This document shows positions 21,421 to 30,857 of a DNA stretch of 64,000 bases, in pieces. The notes below the pieces were generated by a model. The model ran no database searches and was not told the origin of the DNA. It worked only from the letters and a program-made list of their open reading frames with translations. Position numbers and translations under genes: made by a program. This stretch comes from Bradyrhizobium sp. CCGB12 (GTDB lineage Bacteria > Pseudomonadota > Alphaproteobacteria > Rhizobiales > Xanthobacteraceae): positions 7,812,001-7,876,000 of the forward strand of contig NZ_JANADO010000001.1 of NCBI RefSeq assembly GCF_024199845.1. The letters run 5' to 3'. Within the stretch, counting starts at the first letter, position 1; each line of letters starts with the position of its first letter.

Positions 21421-22737
21421 ATGCGAATTGCGATGATCGGCACGGGCTATGTCGGGCTGGTGTCCGGGGCCTGCTTTGCGGATTTCGGTCACGACGTCAC
21501 CTGCGTCGACAAGGACGAGAAGAAGATCGCGGCGCTCCATCGCGGCGAGATCCCGATCTACGAGCCCGGGCTCGAGGACCTCGTTGCGACCAATGTGAAG
21601 GCCAAGCGGCTCGACTTCACCACCGACCTGTCCGGGCCGGTTGCCGATGCCGATGCCGTGTTCATCGCGGTCGGCACGCCGTCGCGTCGCGGCGATGGCC
21701 ACGCCGATCTCACCTATGTCTATGCCGCCGCGCGCGAGATCGCGCAGTCGTTGTCCGGCTTCACCGTCGTCGTGACGAAGTCGACCGTGCCGGTGGGCAC
21801 CGGCGACGAGGTCGAGCGCATCATCCGCGAGACCAATCCCAAGGCCGATGTCGTCGTCGCGTCCAACCCCGAGTTCCTGCGCGAGGGCGCCGCGATCCGC
21901 GACTTCAAATTCCCCGACCGCGTCGTGGTCGGCACCTCCGACGAGCGTGGCCGCAAGGTGATGGGCGACATCTATCGCCCGCTGTCGCTGAACCAGGCAC
22001 CCCTGATGTTCACGGAGCGTCGCACCGCCGAAATGATCAAATACGCCGCGAACGCGTTCCTGGCGACCAAGATCACCTTCATCAACGAGATCGCGGACCT
22101 CTCCGAAAAGGTCGGCGCCAATGTCCAGGAGGTCGCGCGCGGCATCGGCCTCGACAACCGCATCGGCACCAAATTCCTGCATGCGGGTCCGGGCTTCGGC
22201 GGCTCGTGCTTTCCGAAGGACACCAAGGCGCTGATCAAGATCGCGCAGGACTACGACGTGTCTCTGCGCATCGTCGAATCCGTGCTGGCAGTCAACGAGA
22301 ACCGCAAGCGCGCGATGGCGCGGAAAGTGAGCCAGGCGCTCGGCGGCTCGCTGCGCGGCAAGACCATTGCCGTGCTCGGCCTCACCTTCAAGCCCGACAC
22401 CGACGACATGCGCGATGCGCCGTCGATCCCGCTGGTGACGGGGCTGATCGACATGGGTGCAAAGGTCAAGGCGTTCGATCCCGTCGGTATGGAGCAGGCC
22501 AAGAGCGAGCTGCCGACCATTACCTATTGCGAGGATGCCTATGCCTGCGCACAAGATGCCGATGCACTGGTCATCGTCACCGAATGGGTACAGTTCCGCG
22601 CGCTCGATCTCGGCCGGCTGAAGGCGGCCATGGCAAAGCCCGTCGTCGTGGATCTCCGCAACATCTACCGCCCGGAGGACATGGAAGCCGCCGGCTTCGT
22701 CTATGAGAGCGTCGGTCGGCCGCCGGTGCAGGGCTGA
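21421..22737 (+). CDS. UDP-glucose 6-dehydrogenase
   Basis: Oxidises UDP-glucose to UDP-glucuronate with NAD+, supplying glucuronic acid for exopolysaccharide or capsule (known as ugd, udg or rkpK). 438 aa. Rossmann motif MIGTGYVGLVSGACFADFGH at residues 3-22, catalytic C263 in GFGGSCFPKD, and the C-terminal NAD-domain block VLGLTFKPDTDDMRDAPS. Start ATG 21421. The promoter region holds TTAACCAA, only a partial match to a CtrA half-site. Confidence 0.95.
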   Translation: MRIAMIGTGYVGLVSGACFADFGHDVTCVDKDEKKIAALHRGEIPIYEPGLEDLVATNVKAKRLDFTTDLSGPVADADAVFIAVGTPSRRGDGHADLTYVYAAAREIAQSLSGFTVVVTKSTVPVGTGDEVERIIRETNPKADVVVASNPEFLREGAAIRDFKFPDRVVVGTSDERGRKVMGDIYRPLSLNQAPLMFTERRTAEMIKYAANAFLATKITFINEIADLSEKVGANVQEVARGIGLDNRIGTKFLHAGPGFGGSCFPKDTKALIKIAQDYDVSLRIVESVLAVNENRKRAMARKVSQALGGSLRGKTIAVLGLTFKPDTDDMRDAPSIPLVTGLIDMGAKVKAFDPVGMEQAKSELPTITYCEDAYACAQDADALVIVTEWVQFRALDLGRLKAAMAKPVVVDLRNIYRPEDMEAAGFVYESVGRPPVQG

Positions 22738-22766
22738 TCGCTACACTATTATTCTCGACCGAAAAC

Positions 22767-22849
22767 CGTCATGGCCGGGCTTGTCCCGGCCATCCACGTC
22801 TGTTTTCTAGTCCAAGACGTGGATGCCCGGCACAAGGCCGAGCATGACG
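22767..22849. repeat. Palindromic repeat, family B
   Basis: Arms CGTCATGGCCGGGCTTGTCC and GCCGAGCATGACG. Ends 12 bp before the hrpB TTG. Family B is also at 46383, 47443, 48309 (half), 48672 and 53809. Confidence 0.9.
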
Positions 22850-22861
22850 AATGGATAGGCC

Positions 22862-25336
22862 TTGCCCCGCAGCTTCGACACGCCCCTTCCGATCGATGCC
22901 GTGCTCGACGATCTCTCGCGCACGCTGGAGGCGCACAACGCGGCCGTGCTGGTGGCCCCTCCCGGCGCCGGCAAGACCACGCGCGTGCCGCTGGCGCTCC
23001 TCGATGCGCCCTGGGCCAAGGGCAAGAAGATCATCGTGCTGGAGCCGCGCCGCATCGCCGCGCGCGCCAGCGCCGATCGCATGGCCAAATCGCTTGGGGA
23101 GCGCGCTGGAGACACCGTCGGCTATCGCGTCCGCTTCGGCTCCAAGATCTCGCGCGCCACGCGCATTGAAGTGGTGACAGAGGGGATCTTCACCCGCCAG
23201 ATCCTCGACGATCCCGAGCTTTCGGGCGTCGCCGCCATCCTGTTCGACGAATTCCACGAGCGCTCGCTCGATGCCGACATGGGTCTGGCACTGGCACGTG
23301 ACGCGCAAACCGGCCTGCGCGAAGACTTACGCATCCTCGTGATGTCGGCGACGCTCGACGGCGCGCGCGTGGCAAGACTGCTCGGCGAGGCGCCCGTCGT
23401 CGAAAGCGAGGGCCGCGCCTTTCCGGTCGAGACGCGTTATCTCGGCCGCAAGGCCGATGCGCCGGTGGAGCGGCAGATGGCCGATGCGATCGCATCCGCG
23501 CTTCGCGCCGACAGCGGCTCGGTGCTGGCGTTTCTGCCGGGCGCCGCCGAGATACGCCGTACCCAGAATTTTCTGACCGAGCGCGTGCAGGATGCCTCCA
23601 TCGAGATCGTGCCGCTGTTCGGCGCGCTCGATGCCGCCGTGCAGGACCGCGCCATCGCCCCGGCGCCAAAGGGCACGCGCAAGGTGGTTCTGGCGACCTC
23701 GATCGCCGAGACCTCGCTCACCATCGAAGGCGTGCGCATCGTGGTCGATTCCGGTCTCGCCCGTGTGCCGCGTTATGAGCCCGACATCGGGCTGACCCGG
23801 CTCGAGACCGTGCGCGCCGCGCGCGCGGCGGTGGACCAGCGCCGCGGCCGCGCCGGGCGCACCGAGCCTGGCGTCTGCTATCGGCTCTGGGACGAGCCGC
23901 AGACCGCTTCGCTTGCGCCTTACACCCAGCCGGAAATCCTCAGCGCCGACCTGTCGTCGCTGGTGCTCGATCTCGCGCAATGGGGCGTCACTGACCCCGC
24001 AGCGCTGTCGTTTCTCGATCCGCCGCCGCAGCCGGCCTGGAAGGAAGCAAAAAGCCTACTCTCCGAACTCAACGCGCTCGATGGCGACGGCCGCATCACC
24101 GCGGAGGGCAAGAGCCTGCGCGCGCTGGCGCTGCCGCCGCGGCTGGCGCGCATGATCGTGGATTCGCATCGTGCCGGCGAGGGCGAGGCCGCCGCCGAGA
24201 TTGCGGCCATCATCACCGAGCGCGGGCTTGGCGGTGACAGCGTCGATCTCGAGCACCGCCGCGACCAGTTCCGCCGCGATCGCTCGCCGCGTGCGTCGAG
24301 CGCGCGCGATCTGGCGCGACGCTGGGCTTCGCAGGTGGCGGCATCCGAGAAGGCGGGGCCGCAGGAGGATCTCTCGACCGGCCTGATGCTCGCCTATGCC
24401 TTCCCGGACCGCGTCGCGCGCAACCGTGGCAATGGCAGCTTCGTGCTCGCCAACGGCCGCGGCGCGTCCGTCGAGCAGGCCTCCTCGCTCGCCCGCGCGC
24501 CTTACATCGCGATCGGCGAGATGACGGGAACGGCGGCGAGCGGACGCATCCTGCTCGCCGCGCAGATCACGCAGGACGAGATCGAGCGGCATTTCGCCGA
24601 ACATATCGAGAGCGCCGACGAGATCTCGTTCGATCGCGGTGCGATGGCGCTGCGGGCGCGGCGCAAGCGCGTGCTGCACGCCATCACGCTCTCCGAGGCG
24701 ACACTTGCCGTGTCGCCCTCGGAGGACACCGCGCGCGTCTTCGCAGATGGGCTGATCGCAGCCGGCCTCGACCGGCTGCCCTGGTCGAAGGCCGCAAAAC
24801 AATGGCGCGACCGCGTGATGTTCCTGCGCAAGGCCGAGGGCGACAGCTGGCCCGATCTGTCGGACGACGGGTTGATCGCACGCCGCGACGACTGGCTGGT
24901 GCCTGCGCTCTACGACAAGATCGCGCTCAAGGACGTCTCCGCCGGCGATCTCTCCGATGCGCTGATGGCGCTGCTGCCGTGGGAGATGCGCGCGCGGCTC
25001 GACCGCGAGGCGCCGACGCATTTCGAGGCGCCGACCGGAAGCGTGCTCGCGATCGATTACGAGGCCGAGCAGGGGCCGACCATCGCGGTGCGGCTCCAGG
25101 AATTGTTCGGTCTCAACACCCATCCCTCGATCGCCGCCGGCAAGGTGCCGCTGGTGCTGGAATTGCTGTCGCCGGCCCAGCGCCCGGTGCAGGTGACGCG
25201 CGATCTCCCCGGCTTCTGGCGCGGCAGCTACGCGGCCGTCCGCTCCGACCTGCGCGGCCGCTATCCGCGCCATCCCTGGCCGGACGATCCGGCCAATGCG
25301 CTGCCAACCCGGCGGGCGAAGCCGCGGGGCACGTGA
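22862..25336 (+). CDS. hrpB: ATP-dependent helicase HrpB
   Basis: DEAH-box RNA helicase-like protein, 824 aa, typical length. Walker A PPGAGKTTR (34-42), DEFHERS box, SAT motif, motif VI QRRGRAGRTEPG, then the HrpB-specific C-terminal domain ending near GFWRGSYAAVRSDLRGRYPRHPWPDDP. Biological role of HrpB is poorly defined. Start is TTG at 22862; no ATG or GTG lies between the upstream repeat and the conserved N-terminus, so the palindrome sits in the place of a normal ribosome-binding region. Confidence 0.95.
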   Translation: MPRSFDTPLPIDAVLDDLSRTLEAHNAAVLVAPPGAGKTTRVPLALLDAPWAKGKKIIVLEPRRIAARASADRMAKSLGERAGDTVGYRVRFGSKISRATRIEVVTEGIFTRQILDDPELSGVAAILFDEFHERSLDADMGLALARDAQTGLREDLRILVMSATLDGARVARLLGEAPVVESEGRAFPVETRYLGRKADAPVERQMADAIASALRADSGSVLAFLPGAAEIRRTQNFLTERVQDASIEIVPLFGALDAAVQDRAIAPAPKGTRKVVLATSIAETSLTIEGVRIVVDSGLARVPRYEPDIGLTRLETVRAARAAVDQRRGRAGRTEPGVCYRLWDEPQTASLAPYTQPEILSADLSSLVLDLAQWGVTDPAALSFLDPPPQPAWKEAKSLLSELNALDGDGRITAEGKSLRALALPPRLARMIVDSHRAGEGEAAAEIAAIITERGLGGDSVDLEHRRDQFRRDRSPRASSARDLARRWASQVAASEKAGPQEDLSTGLMLAYAFPDRVARNRGNGSFVLANGRGASVEQASSLARAPYIAIGEMTGTAASGRILLAAQITQDEIERHFAEHIESADEISFDRGAMALRARRKRVLHAITLSEATLAVSPSEDTARVFADGLIAAGLDRLPWSKAAKQWRDRVMFLRKAEGDSWPDLSDDGLIARRDDWLVPALYDKIALKDVSAGDLSDALMALLPWEMRARLDREAPTHFEAPTGSVLAIDYEAEQGPTIAVRLQELFGLNTHPSIAAGKVPLVLELLSPAQRPVQVTRDLPGFWRGSYAAVRSDLRGRYPRHPWPDDPANALPTRRAKPRGT

Positions 25337-25463
25337 CAAGTCGCGATCGACATTAACCGTCCGCTCATCCTTTTCGTCAAAATGGCAATGGCCCAGCCGT
25401 AGCTTCACTCGCGGAAGGGTGCGCCGCGTGGTGAAATCGAGCTTTCGGCTCGGAAGTGGTTTG

Positions 25464-25976
25464 ATGCGTAACATAGTGATCTTCGCGGCCGTGATGATCG
25501 GCCTCGGCACCTTCATGGCTGAGATGGCGGACAAGATGAGCTCCGCATCCGCGACCTCGGTGCCGCGCACGACGGTGGCCGTCGCCTCCACCGCGCCGGC
25601 CGGCAGCCGCAGCCTGGCCATTTCCCGCGATGGCCGCGGTCATTTCCAGGCCGAGGGCCGGATCGACGGGCAGCGCATCGGCTTCATGGTCGATACCGGC
25701 GCGTCCGTCGTTGCGCTGAACGAGACCTCGGCCGCACGGTTTGGCCTGCGTCCCTCGCGCAGCGAGTACACGGCGACCGTCTCCACCGCCAACGGCACCA
25801 TCAAGGCGGCGCGCACCCGCATCGCCATGCTCGATGTCGGCGGCCTCGTCGTGCGCGACGTCGACGCCATGGTGCTGCCGGACGAAGCGCTGTCGGAGAA
25901 CCTGCTCGGCCTCTCCTTCCTGTCTCGCCTCAAGCGCTTCGAATACGCCAACGGCCAGATGGTGCTCGAGCAGTAG
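25464..25976 (+). CDS. Retropepsin-like aspartic protease (TIGR02281 type)
   Basis: 170 aa. N-terminal hydrophobic anchor (MRNIVIFAAVMIGLGTFM), short linker, then a clan AA aspartic protease domain with the active-site motif FMVDTGASVVALNE and the ENLLGLSFLSRL block near the C-terminus. Single-Asp members act as dimers. Substrate unknown. ATG 25464 is preferred; in-frame GTGs at 25428 and 25431 are alternatives. Lies about 130 bp after hrpB. Confidence 0.85.
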   Translation: MRNIVIFAAVMIGLGTFMAEMADKMSSASATSVPRTTVAVASTAPAGSRSLAISRDGRGHFQAEGRIDGQRIGFMVDTGASVVALNETSAARFGLRPSRSEYTATVSTANGTIKAARTRIAMLDVGGLVVRDVDAMVLPDEALSENLLGLSFLSRLKRFEYANGQMVLEQ

Positions 25977-26042
25977 GCGTTAATCCGCGCGATCGCGCGG
26001 CCGTCCTTTTCAAGTAGATATCTTTGCTTTCACCGCCCTCGC

Positions 26043-26062
26043 GGTAACGTTTCTTCGTTACC
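26043..26062. promoter_or_regulatory. Inverted repeat upstream of phosphohexomutase gene
   Basis: Perfect 7-bp arms GGTAACG (26043-26049) and CGTTACC (26056-26062) with TTTCTT between. Could be an operator or an RNA hairpin; it lies about 110 bp before the start codon and has no T-tract, so a terminator is less likely. Confidence 0.4.
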
Positions 26063-26170
26063 AAACTGCCGCAATTATCGGCCATAAGCCTTCATTCCCG
26101 CCTTTCGTTGCGGCCCGGCATTCGCTAAGGCTGCATCAAATCCTGCCCCCCTTTTCACGAGATCGTCTCA

Positions 26171-27670
26171 ATGTTCCCGAAGCCGAAATCCGTATTGTTG
26201 CCCAACACCTATGCCTTCGAATCCGAGCCGATGGTGAAGCCGACGGGCTTTCGCGAATACGACGCGCGCTGGTTGTTCCAGAAGGAAATCAACCTGATGG
26301 GTGTGCAGGCGCTCGGCATGGGGCTGGGCGCGCTGATCGCCGAGCTCGGCGTCAAGCAAGAAATCGTCACCGGCCACGATTTCCGCGGCTATTCCGCCTC
26401 GATCAAATACGCGCTGATCTCCGGCCTGATGGCGGCGGGATGCAAGGTGCACGACATCGGGCTCGCGGTGACGCCGATGGCCTATTTCGCGCAGTTCGAT
26501 CTCGACGTGCCCTGCGTCGCCATGGTCACGGCCTCGCACAACGACAATGGCTGGACCGGCGTGAAGATGGGCGCCAACCGCCCGCTGACCTTCGGCCCCG
26601 ATGAGATGACGCGGCTGAAAGAGATCGTTCTGAACGCGGAGTTCAAGAACAAGGTCGGCGGCTCCTATCAATTCCACGAGAATTATCCGGCGCGCTACAT
26701 CTCCGACCTCACCTCTCGTCCGAAGCTGACGCGCAAGCTCAAGGTGGTCGCCGCCTGCGGCAACGGCACCGCCGGCGCGTTCGCGCCGCAGGTGCTGGAG
26801 GCGATCGGCTGTGAGGTGATTCCGCTCGACACCGAGCTCGACCACACCTTCCCGAAATACAATCCGAACCCCGAGGACATGGAGATGCTGCACGCGATCC
26901 GCGATGCGGTGCTGCATCACAAGGCCGACGTCGGCCTCGGTTTCGACGGCGACGGCGATCGCTGCGGCGTCGTCGACAACACCGGCGAGGAGATCTTTGC
27001 CGACAAGGTCGGCGTGATGCTGGCGCGCGACATGTCGGCGATCCACAAGGATGCGCATTTCGTCGTCGACGTGAAGTCGACCGGCCTGTTCGTCACCGAT
27101 CCCGTGCTGCAAAAGCAGGGCGCCAAGACCGCCTATTGGAAGACCGGACATTCCTACATGAAGCGCCGCACCAACGAGACGGGCGCGCTGGCGGGCTTCG
27201 AGAAGTCCGGCCACTTCTTCTTCAACAAGCCCTATGGCCGCGGCTATGACGACGGCCTGGTCTCGGCGATCGCGATCTGCGACATGCTCGACCGCGCTCC
27301 GGGCAAGTCGATGGCCGACCTGAAGAACGCGCTGCCAAAGACCTGGTCGTCGCCGACCATGTCGCCGCACTGCGCCGACGAAACCAAATACGGCGTCATC
27401 GACGCCGTGGTGAAGCACTTCGAAGGCTTGCAGGCGAAGGGCGCGAAGATTGGCGACCAGGCGATCCGTGATCTCGTCACCGTCAACGGCGTACGCGTCA
27501 CGGTCGAGGACGGCAGCTGGGGCCTGGTCCGCGCCTCCTCCAACAAGCCCGAGCTCGTCGTCGTGGTCGAGAGCCCGGTCTCCGAACAGCGCATGCACGA
27601 CATGTTCGAGATGGTGAACAGCGTGCTGCGCACGCATCCGGAAGTCGGCGAGTATAACCAGACGATTTGA
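26171..27670 (+). CDS. Phosphomannomutase/phosphoglucomutase
   Basis: Interconverts hexose 6- and 1-phosphates for surface polysaccharide and glycogen pathways. 499 aa, alpha-D-phosphohexomutase superfamily. Active-site phosphoserine loop VTASHNDNGWTGVKMG, metal loop GFDGDGDRCGVVD, sugar-binding FEKSGHFFF, and the C-terminal VEDGSWGLVRASSNKPELVV phosphate-binding block. Similar to AlgC/ManB-type bifunctional enzymes; Man versus Glc preference cannot be read. Start ATG 26171 without a strong SD. Confidence 0.93.
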   Translation: MFPKPKSVLLPNTYAFESEPMVKPTGFREYDARWLFQKEINLMGVQALGMGLGALIAELGVKQEIVTGHDFRGYSASIKYALISGLMAAGCKVHDIGLAVTPMAYFAQFDLDVPCVAMVTASHNDNGWTGVKMGANRPLTFGPDEMTRLKEIVLNAEFKNKVGGSYQFHENYPARYISDLTSRPKLTRKLKVVAACGNGTAGAFAPQVLEAIGCEVIPLDTELDHTFPKYNPNPEDMEMLHAIRDAVLHHKADVGLGFDGDGDRCGVVDNTGEEIFADKVGVMLARDMSAIHKDAHFVVDVKSTGLFVTDPVLQKQGAKTAYWKTGHSYMKRRTNETGALAGFEKSGHFFFNKPYGRGYDDGLVSAIAICDMLDRAPGKSMADLKNALPKTWSSPTMSPHCADETKYGVIDAVVKHFEGLQAKGAKIGDQAIRDLVTVNGVRVTVEDGSWGLVRASSNKPELVVVVESPVSEQRMHDMFEMVNSVLRTHPEVGEYNQTI

Positions 27671-27700
27671 TTGATGACTGCCTGCCGCGACGGCGGTGCA

Positions 27701-27840
27701 CTCCCTCGCCCCGTTCTTACGGGGAGAGGGTTGGGGTGAGGGGCCTCTCTTCGCACGTGAGATCGTCGCGAGATCTGTACCCCCTCACCCGGATTGCATC
27801 TGCCGATGCAATCCGACCTCTCCCCGCAGGCGGGGAGAGG
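27701..27840. repeat. Palindromic repeat, family D
   Basis: Arms CTCGCCCCGTTCTTACGGGG and CCTCTCCCCGCAGGCGGGG. Between the converging phosphohexomutase and Lrp genes. Confidence 0.9.
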
Positions 27841-27846
27841 TGAAAG

Positions 27847-28356
27847 CTAAGCTGCCACCACCGCCGGGATCGGCAGTGCGGTGACCGACTTGATCTTCTC
27901 CATCGCGAAGCGCGAGGTGACGTTCTTCAGCGGCACGGCGCTGATCAGCTTCTTGTAGAACACGTCATAGGCCTGCATGTCCGCGACCACGACGCGCAGC
28001 ATGTAGTCGACGTCGCCGGCCATGCGGTAGAATTCCATCACCTCGGGCATGGCGCTGACAGCTTCGGCGAACCGCTTCAGCCAGGCGTCGGAATGGTCGG
28101 AGCTTTCGACCGAGACGAACACGGAGATGCCGAGTCCGATCTTGTTCTGGTCGACGAGAGCCACGCGCTTGATGATCACGCCATCGGCCTCCAGCCGCTG
28201 GATGCGCTTCCAGCAGGGGGTGGAGGACAGGCCGACGCGGTCGCCGATCTCGGCGACGGAGAGGGAGGCATCTTCCTGGAGCACCATCAGAATCTTGCGG
28301 TCGATGGCATCGAGGCGGCGGCTGGTCTCGGGGATCTGGACGGCAAGGTCGGTCAT
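27847..28356 (-). CDS. Lrp/AsnC family transcriptional regulator
   Basis: 169 aa. N-terminal winged HTH LSVAEIGDRVGLSSTPCWKR with the usual preceding LDAIDRKILMVLQED, followed by the RAM (Lrp ligand-binding) domain around VMEFYRMAGDVDYMLRVVV. Probably senses an amino acid and binds DNA as an octamer or dimer-of-dimers. The target is not obvious: both neighbouring genes (phosphohexomutase, PfkB kinase) point toward or away without a shared promoter, so autoregulation or a distant target is likely. Confidence 0.92.
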   Translation of the reverse strand: MTDLAVQIPETSRRLDAIDRKILMVLQEDASLSVAEIGDRVGLSSTPCWKRIQRLEADGVIIKRVALVDQNKIGLGISVFVSVESSDHSDAWLKRFAEAVSAMPEVMEFYRMAGDVDYMLRVVVADMQAYDVFYKKLISAVPLKNVTSRFAMEKIKSVTALPIPAVVAA

Positions 28357-28392
28357 TTGAAGAACTTTGTTCCATTTCAGGGGCTGATTTCC

Positions 28393-28421
28393 CTGATATA
28401 GAGAAAATCATTCCCCATCAA
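28393..28421 (-). promoter_or_regulatory. Candidate promoter of the Lrp-family gene
   Basis: On the minus strand TTGATG (28416-28421) and TATCAG (28393-28398) with a 17-bp AT-rich spacer containing ATTTTCTC, about 40 bp before the start codon. The AT-rich spacer would also suit Lrp autoregulation. Confidence 0.4.
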
Positions 28422-28453
28422 GCCCATAATCTCGGCGCCACAATGGAATGTCT

Positions 28454-29371
28454 CTAGGGATTGTTTCGCAAAAGCTCTTCAATTTCAACGCGTTGCGGCG
28501 CAGCCAGACCGCCGCCATGGCGGGTGCATTTCAGCGCTGCGGCCGCCGCGGCGAATCGCAGCGCCTCCCGCACGTCCTCGCCCTCGGCGAGCCGAAGCGT
28601 GAAGGCGCCATGGAAGACGTCGCCGGCGCCGAGCGTATCGACCGCCTGAACCGGGAACGCCCGGATCTCTTCCAGCTTGCCGCTCTCGTTCAGCCAGATC
28701 GTGCCGCGCGGGCCGCGGGTGGCGGCAAGGAAGGCCGGCGTCAGCCCGGCCAAGCGCTTCAAGGCTTCGCCGTCGTCGGCGATGCCCGCGGTCTCCTGCA
28801 CCTGTTCGCTGGCGAACAGCAGATGCGAGGCCGTCGTGAGCAGGCCGTCCTGCAAAGCCATCGCGCGGTCGACGCCGACGATGACGGGAATGCCGCGCCG
28901 GCGCGCTTCGGTGCAGAGAGAGATCGCGAACGCGCCGCAGCGGCTTTCGACGAGGACCGCGCCGCAATCGGCGAGCAATTCGTCAGCATCGGGCAGATTC
29001 ACGCGCCACAGGCCGGGATCGCGATAGATGGTGAGCGTCCGCTCGCCGGAGGCCTCGATCATGATGGCCGAGACCGGCGTGGTCACATCAGGCATGCGCA
29101 CGATGTGCGTGGTGTCGATGCCCTCCTGCACCATCCGTTCGAGAATGAAGCCGCTCGACGTCTCCCGCGCATCGCCCATCGGTCCCGCGAACGTGACGCG
29201 GCCGCCGAGCCGAGCGATGGCGATCGCCGCATTGAGCGCGTTGCCGCCGCAGATCTCCGCAAGATGACTCGCGTTCGCCTTGCTGCCGCGTTCGGGCATG
29301 GCCGCGACACGAAAGGTGAGGTCGCGCACGGGAATGCCGATGCAGACGATGCGCGGCGCGATCCCGGCCAT
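28454..29371 (-). CDS. PfkB/ribokinase family sugar kinase
   Basis: 305 aa cytosolic carbohydrate kinase. N-terminal GGNALNAAIAIARLGG substrate-binding segment and C-terminal DTLGAGDVFHGAF with the catalytic Asp and anion-hole GAGD. Sugar specificity unknown. It is the last gene of a tightly spaced leftward operon HIT (30340-30759), nudC, pfkB: 13 bp separate it from nudC. Confidence 0.88.
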   Translation of the reverse strand: MAGIAPRIVCIGIPVRDLTFRVAAMPERGSKANASHLAEICGGNALNAAIAIARLGGRVTFAGPMGDARETSSGFILERMVQEGIDTTHIVRMPDVTTPVSAIMIEASGERTLTIYRDPGLWRVNLPDADELLADCGAVLVESRCGAFAISLCTEARRRGIPVIVGVDRAMALQDGLLTTASHLLFASEQVQETAGIADDGEALKRLAGLTPAFLAATRGPRGTIWLNESGKLEEIRAFPVQAVDTLGAGDVFHGAFTLRLAEGEDVREALRFAAAAAALKCTRHGGGLAAPQRVEIEELLRNNP

Positions 29372-29384
29372 CGGTGGCCTCAGC

Positions 29385-30329
29385 TCAAGCGCCGCTCTCG
29401 TCGTGCACCCAGCGGCCGAGCAGATGATGGGCGATGGCGAAGGGATGCGGGCCGGCGAGCCCGTCGGGATGGGTCCGCGTCAGCATCTGCGCCGCCTCCT
29501 CGCGCGTGAACCAGCGCGCATCCTCCAGCTCGGTGTGATCGACCACGACGTCCTCGTTCAGCGCCCGCGCGCTGCAGCCGATCATCAGCGACGACGGATA
29601 GGGCCAGGGCTGGGTCATGTAATAGTTCACGTCGGTGCAGCGGATCCCGGACTCTTCGAGGATCTCGCGGCGCACCGCGTCCTCGATGGTCTCGGCGGCC
29701 TCGACGAAGCCTGCGAGGCAGGAATACATGCCCGGCGGAAAATGCTTCTGGCGGCCGAGCAGGCATTTGTCGCCGGAGGCGACCAGCATGATCACGACCG
29801 GATCGGTGCGCGGAAAGTGCTCTGCCTTGCAGGCCGGGCAGTCGCGCTTCCAGCCGCCTTCCTTCATCGCGGTGCGTGTGCCGCAATTGGCGCAATAACC
29901 GTGGCGCTGATGCCAGCCCACCATCGACTTCGCCATCGCGATCGCCGACAGCTCCTGCGGGGGCACCGCGCCCTGCATCGCCATGCCGCGCAACTCGGTC
30001 ACGGTGTAGTCGCCGCCGCCGACCAGCTTCTCGGCGGCCGCCTGCGACAGGCCCATGCCGAACACCGCCGCGCCATCACGAAGCCCGAGGAACACCGTGC
30101 CGGGATTGGCGCCGCATTTCAGCGCCTCGTCGATCGAGAGCAGCGCGCGTACCTGCTCGCCCTCGCGCTTCACCAGGAGCGAGTCGCGATAGACCACATA
30201 GGCGCGCGATGACTGCTTCTGCTCCATCGCGAACAGCTTTTCGTCCTCGCGGCGCAGATGCGCGGCGCGGTCGAGGACGTTGGTGACGAAGGCCGGTTGC
30301 CCCAGCGGAAACGCGTCGAATGCTGACAT
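29385..30329 (-). CDS. nudC: NAD+ diphosphatase NudC
   Basis: Nudix hydrolase that cleaves NADH/NAD+ and removes NAD caps from RNA. 314 aa. An N-terminal NUDIX-like domain, a zinc ribbon CANCGTRT...CPACKAEHFP, and an intact Nudix box GFVEAAETIEDAVRREILEE followed by SGI; the NudC-type SQPWPFP-like segment reads TQPWPYPSSLM. ATG 30329 (MSAFDAFPLG) preferred over the longer frame. Starts 10 bp after the HIT gene stop. Confidence 0.93.
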   Translation of the reverse strand: MSAFDAFPLGQPAFVTNVLDRAAHLRREDEKLFAMEQKQSSRAYVVYRDSLLVKREGEQVRALLSIDEALKCGANPGTVFLGLRDGAAVFGMGLSQAAAEKLVGGGDYTVTELRGMAMQGAVPPQELSAIAMAKSMVGWHQRHGYCANCGTRTAMKEGGWKRDCPACKAEHFPRTDPVVIMLVASGDKCLLGRQKHFPPGMYSCLAGFVEAAETIEDAVRREILEESGIRCTDVNYYMTQPWPYPSSLMIGCSARALNEDVVVDHTELEDARWFTREEAAQMLTRTHPDGLAGPHPFAIAHHLLGRWVHDESGA

Positions 30330-30339
30330 TGCTATTCCT

Positions 30340-30759
30340 TCAACCCAACCAGATCTTGCAGCGAAGCGCGCTGATGAAATTCTGAACCTCAGTGGCGTCA
30401 TGCGCCAGCGGCGGCATCACGCCCCACACCGGCCGCGGCCAGGCCGCGTCGCTGGTTCGGCGCGCGATGATGTGAACATGAAGCTGCGGCACGAGATTGC
30501 CGAGCGCGGCGACGTTGAGCTTGTCGCATTTGGTGATCTCCTTAAGCGCGCGCGAGACGCGGGAGATCTCGGTCATCAGCTGCGCCTGCTGCACCTCGTC
30601 GAGATCGATGATCTCGACCGCATCCGGCCGCCGCGGCACCAGCAGCAGCCACGGATAATGCGCGTCCTTGATGACCAGCACTTTCGACAGCGGCAGATCG
30701 CCGATGTCGATGGTGTCCTCTTTCAGGCGGGAATGCAGCGACCAGGCGGGTTCGGGCAT
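30340..30759 (-). CDS. HIT family hydrolase
   Basis: 139 aa histidine-triad protein. The motif PQLHVHIIAR gives H94 and H96; the following AWPRPVWG is typical of the bacterial HIT subgroup that keeps two histidines in this position. Such proteins hydrolyse nucleotide phosphoramidates or dinucleoside polyphosphates. First gene of the HIT-nudC-pfkB operon, so two of three genes act on nucleotide-linked substrates. ATG 30759 starts the conserved MPEPAWSLHSRL. Confidence 0.88.
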   Translation of the reverse strand: MPEPAWSLHSRLKEDTIDIGDLPLSKVLVIKDAHYPWLLLVPRRPDAVEIIDLDEVQQAQLMTEISRVSRALKEITKCDKLNVAALGNLVPQLHVHIIARRTSDAAWPRPVWGVMPPLAHDATEVQNFISALRCKIWLG

Positions 30760-30857
30760 AGATGTTTCCGGATGGCCCGATGGGGGCGGGCGCGTTGGGG
30801 CGAACAATACGATAGGGAGTCTGATTGGGGAAGCATGGGGACCGCATACGCGCTCGT

